Assembly (NCBI GenBank): GCA_021781185.1
Contig: JAJXXI010000244.1
Coordinates: 1-7,709, forward strand
Direction of reading: 5' to 3'
DNA from: a bacterium
GTDB taxonomy: Bacteria; Verrucomicrobiota; Verrucomicrobiia; Limisphaerales; UBA11358
DNA length: 7,709 nt
Shown here: in pieces, positions 6,235 to 7,709 of the stretch
Layout: each line of letters opens with the position of its first letter
How positions within the stretch are numbered: position 1 is the stretch's first letter
Program-made: the position numbers and the translations under genes
Notes under the pieces: model-generated
The model's database searches: none
Told to the model about the DNA's origin: nothing
Seen by the model: the letters and a program-made list of their open reading frames with translations, nothing else

Positions 6235-6235
6235 T
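6208..6235 (+). promoter_or_regulatory. candidate promoter of the Rrf2 regulator gene
   Basis: TTGACT (6208-6213, five of six matches to the -35 consensus), a 16-nt spacer, and TATCGT (6230-6235, four of six matches to the -10 consensus). Transcription would begin at about 6242, next to the ATG at 6243, giving a leaderless message in keeping with the missing ribosome binding site. The -35 box lies within the palindrome 6203-6227. Confidence 0.35.
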
Positions 6236-6242
6236 CTTTAGC

Positions 6243-6704
6243 ATGTGGGTTTCTAAAAAGTCCGATTATGCTTTGCGCACCATGTTTACGCTCGCGGATC
6301 ATTACGGCGGCACGCCGATTCCCATCCGCGAACTGGCGCGACGCAATGATGTTCCCAAGCGCTTTCTGGAGCAGATCATGCTCGCTTTGAAGTCGAAGGG
6401 ATGGGTGGACAGTTCGGCGGGGATCCGGGGTGGTTATTATCTGGCCAAGCATCCTTCCAAGATCACCATGGGCGAGGTGGTGCGCCATTTTGACGGCATT
6501 TTGGCCCCGATTGACTGCGTTTCTGTAAAGGGCTACCAGCGTTGTTCACAGGAGCCTGTCTGTCGTTTTCGCCGCGTCTTTCTTGATGTCAGAAACTATG
6601 TTGCTGGGGTCATGGACCGCTCCACTCTGGCGGATGTGGCCAAAGGAGCCCCCGTCAGCCCGCTGGAAATTTCAACGGGCTTCATCGGCGGCGAAGGTAT
6701 CTGA
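6243..6704 (+). CDS. Rrf2-family transcriptional regulator with three conserved-type cysteines
   Basis: This 153-residue protein has the Rrf2 winged helix-turn-helix: KKSDYALRTMFTLADHYGG (5-23), PIPIRELARRNDVPKRFLEQ (26-45), IMLALKSKGWVDSSAGIRGG (45-64) and YYLAKHPSKITMGEVVRHFDG (65-85). Cys92, Cys101 and Cys107 (C-x8-C-x5-C) lie where IscR, NsrR and RsrR bind their Fe-S cluster, so an Fe-S or thiol-based sensor is likely; the spacing differs slightly from IscR. The last 25 residues are variable. It is followed by two palindromes and a porin gene in the same direction, which suggests it controls that gene. The start rests on the conserved N-terminus; there is no ribosome binding site. Family is firm, signal unknown. 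Confidence 0.93.
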   Translation: MWVSKKSDYALRTMFTLADHYGGTPIPIRELARRNDVPKRFLEQIMLALKSKGWVDSSAGIRGGYYLAKHPSKITMGEVVRHFDGILAPIDCVSVKGYQRCSQEPVCRFRRVFLDVRNYVAGVMDRSTLADVAKGAPVSPLEISTGFIGGEGI

Positions 6705-6719
6705 ACTTTCCATTGGTCG

Positions 6720-6747
6720 TTGACAAAAGCACCAGACAGGACACAAT
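6720..6747 (+). promoter_or_regulatory. candidate upstream promoter (P1) of the porin gene
   Basis: TTGACA (6720-6725), a perfect -35 consensus, then a 16-nt spacer and CACAAT (6742-6747, four of six matches). Initiation would fall near 6754, inside the first palindrome, so a protein bound there would block it. The message would carry a leader of about 160 nt before the porin ATG. Confidence 0.35.
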
Positions 6748-6767
6748 AACGACAAATACAGTCGTTA
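6747..6767. promoter_or_regulatory. candidate operator 1 (TAACGAC-N7-GTCGTTA)
   Basis: Perfect 7-bp inverted arms around a 7-nt AT-rich centre, matching operator 2 at 17 of 21 positions. Dyad symmetry over 21 bp suits a dimeric winged-helix regulator, and the nearest candidate is the Rrf2 protein ending 42 nt upstream. It is not followed by a T tract, so it is unlikely to be a terminator. Confidence 0.6.
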
Positions 6768-6847
6768 ATAAACTCTGGGCTCGACGGAAAATGGGTTGGT
6801 TGTGAAGTGGGAAATAATAGACGAACGGTTTGTTTTTTATTTGGATC

Positions 6848-6874
6848 AATTAACGACAAGAAGTGTCGTTAATT
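6848..6874. promoter_or_regulatory. candidate operator 2, extended palindrome at the porin promoter
   Basis: Perfect 11-bp inverted arms (AATTAACGACA and TGTCGTTAATT) around a 5-nt centre, containing the same TAACGAC-N7-GTCGTTA core as operator 1. The centres of the two sites are 104 bp apart. This copy ends 41 nt before the porin ATG and overlaps a plausible promoter. The AT-rich ends and lack of a T run favour a protein-binding site over a terminator. Confidence 0.65.
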
Positions 6875-6878
6875 AAAT
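6850..6878 (+). promoter_or_regulatory. candidate proximal promoter (P2) of the porin gene
   Basis: TTAACG (6850-6855) and TTAAAT (6873-6878), each with four of six consensus matches, are separated by 17 nt. Almost all of operator 2 lies between and within them, so binding there would cover the RNA polymerase site. Initiation would give a leader of about 30 nt. Confidence 0.3.
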
Positions 6879-6915
6879 AAGGATTTTAACCGAGAATTGC
6901 CACAAACAATCACTG

Positions 6916-7709
6916 ATGAAACATATGAAGACCACCATCGTGAAGCTGCTACTGACGCTCGTCATCGGCACACAGTCCATTCTGCCGGTATTTGCCGAAA
7001 CCCAAGCCGCGAATTCGTCCGAGGCAGACGAGATTGCCGCATTGAGAAAAGAAATCGCGGCGCTGGAGCAAAAAGTGGATCGGTTGGAGGAACTACAATC
7101 CGCCCGGCAGCAGACTGCGTCATCGGTTCAAACGACAAACCAGAACGCGGCGGCGCTGACGGTGCAGAGCCTGCCGCGCGTAACGCTGGGTGCGAATGGT
7201 TTTGGCGTCAGGTCGGCGGACACCAATTTTATTTTCCAGATCCACGGGCTGGTGCAAATGGACAGCCGCAGTTTCTTTCAGGACGGCGGCCTCAACGGAA
7301 ACGATGATTTTCTGTTGCGTCGGGCGCGTCCGATTATCCAAGGCACGGTGTTTCATGATTTTGATTTTAATTTTACGCCCGAATTTGGTGGCAGCACGGT
7401 GCAGATTCTGGACGCCTATGTGAACTACCGTTTTCAACCGGCGCTGCAATTGCAGGCAGGGAAATTCAAATCGCCAGTTGGTCTGGAGCAGTTGCAAGCC
7501 CGGCAGAACGCATTGTTCAACGAGCATTCGCTGGCCACCGATCTGGTGCCTAATCGCGATGTGGGTGTTTTGTTGCATGGCAACGTCTTTGGCGGTGTGT
7601 TCAGCTATGCCGTGGGATTGGTCAATGGCAACACGGATTACAACGGCATCGCCGCCAATGCTTCGTTGCAGGATGACCGCGCAGTGGTGGGACGGATGTT
7701 TTTTCAGCC
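6916..7709 (+). CDS. OprP/OprO-type phosphate-selective porin family protein, 3' end cut by the window edge
   Basis: The first 264 residues are visible. Residues 1-27 form a signal peptide (basic start, hydrophobic LLLTLVIGTQSILPVFA core, cleavage likely after VFA). Residues about 36-65 are a heptad-like coiled coil (EIAALRKEIAALEQKVDRLE), common as a periplasmic trimerisation segment in such porins. After a Gln/Thr/Ala-rich linker, the beta-barrel begins near residue 105: FIFQIHGLVQMDSR, LLRRARPIIQGTVFHDFDF, ILDAYVNYRF, then LQLQAGKFKSPVGLE and VPNRDVGVLLHG, alternating strands typical of PF07396. It should form an outer-membrane channel, possibly for phosphate or other anions; members differ in substrate. 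ATG 6916 is used; ATG 6925 gives an equally good signal peptide. Neither has a clear ribosome binding site. Confidence 0.88.
   Translation, partial: MKHMKTTIVKLLLTLVIGTQSILPVFAETQAANSSEADEIAALRKEIAALEQKVDRLEELQSARQQTASSVQTTNQNAAALTVQSLPRVTLGANGFGVRSADTNFIFQIHGLVQMDSRSFFQDGGLNGNDDFLLRRARPIIQGTVFHDFDFNFTPEFGGSTVQILDAYVNYRFQPALQLQAGKFKSPVGLEQLQARQNALFNEHSLATDLVPNRDVGVLLHGNVFGGVFSYAVGLVNGNTDYNGIAANASLQDDRAVVGRMFFQ

Noticed and set aside
6705..6915. A small gene or structured RNA in the rrf2-porin gap
   Set aside because: No open frame with a start signal was found there, and the only clear secondary structures are the two palindromes, better explained as protein-binding sites.

Overview
The window looks like chromosomal DNA of a Gram-negative bacterium with moderately high G+C. 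An OprP/OprO-type outer-membrane porin and a PilT ATPase imply an outer membrane and type IV pili. The overall style points tentatively to Verrucomicrobiota or a relative: few Shine-Dalgarno sequences, an SD-poor mtnP-rnhB-yraN run, an ECF sigma factor followed by a short soluble protein, and a GC-rich nested palindrome inside a gene. This placement is inference; no rRNA or other decisive marker is present.

Layout. Positions 1-4906 are all on the minus strand. Read in the direction of transcription they encode mtnP (methylthioadenosine phosphorylase), rnhB (RNase HII), yraN (UPF0102), a three-segment membrane protein with TPR-like helices, an ECF sigma factor, a 73-residue soluble protein, a rhomboid-fold membrane protein without the catalytic residues, and the first 189 residues of a PflX-like radical SAM enzyme that runs off the left edge. 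Spacing is very tight: TAA directly followed by ATG at mtnP/rnhB, a 4-nt gap at rnhB/yraN, overlapping stop and ribosome binding site at sigma/small protein, a 3-nt gap at small protein/rhomboid, and an ATGA overlap at rhomboid/radical SAM. The only sizeable break is 93 nt upstream of the sigma gene, so there are probably two transcription units: mtnP through the TPR protein, and sigma through the radical SAM enzyme.

Positions 5092-7709 are on the plus strand: pilT (twitching-motility retraction ATPase), a hairpin with a T-rich tail, an Rrf2-family regulator with three cysteines in the Fe-S/redox-sensing region, a 211-nt intergenic region, and the first 264 residues of a phosphate-selective-porin family protein. 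The intergenic region holds two near-identical palindromes (TAACGAC-N7-GTCGTTA) whose centres are 104 bp apart. They are the best candidates for operators of the adjacent Rrf2 protein and suggest that a redox or Fe-S signal controls the porin.

No tRNA, rRNA, CRISPR array, insertion sequence or origin was seen, and no stretch longer than 300 nt lacks a gene. The most unusual items are the 69-bp REP-like double palindrome translated in frame in the radical SAM gene, the inactive rhomboid encoded with the ECF sigma factor, and the paired operators between rrf2 and the porin.
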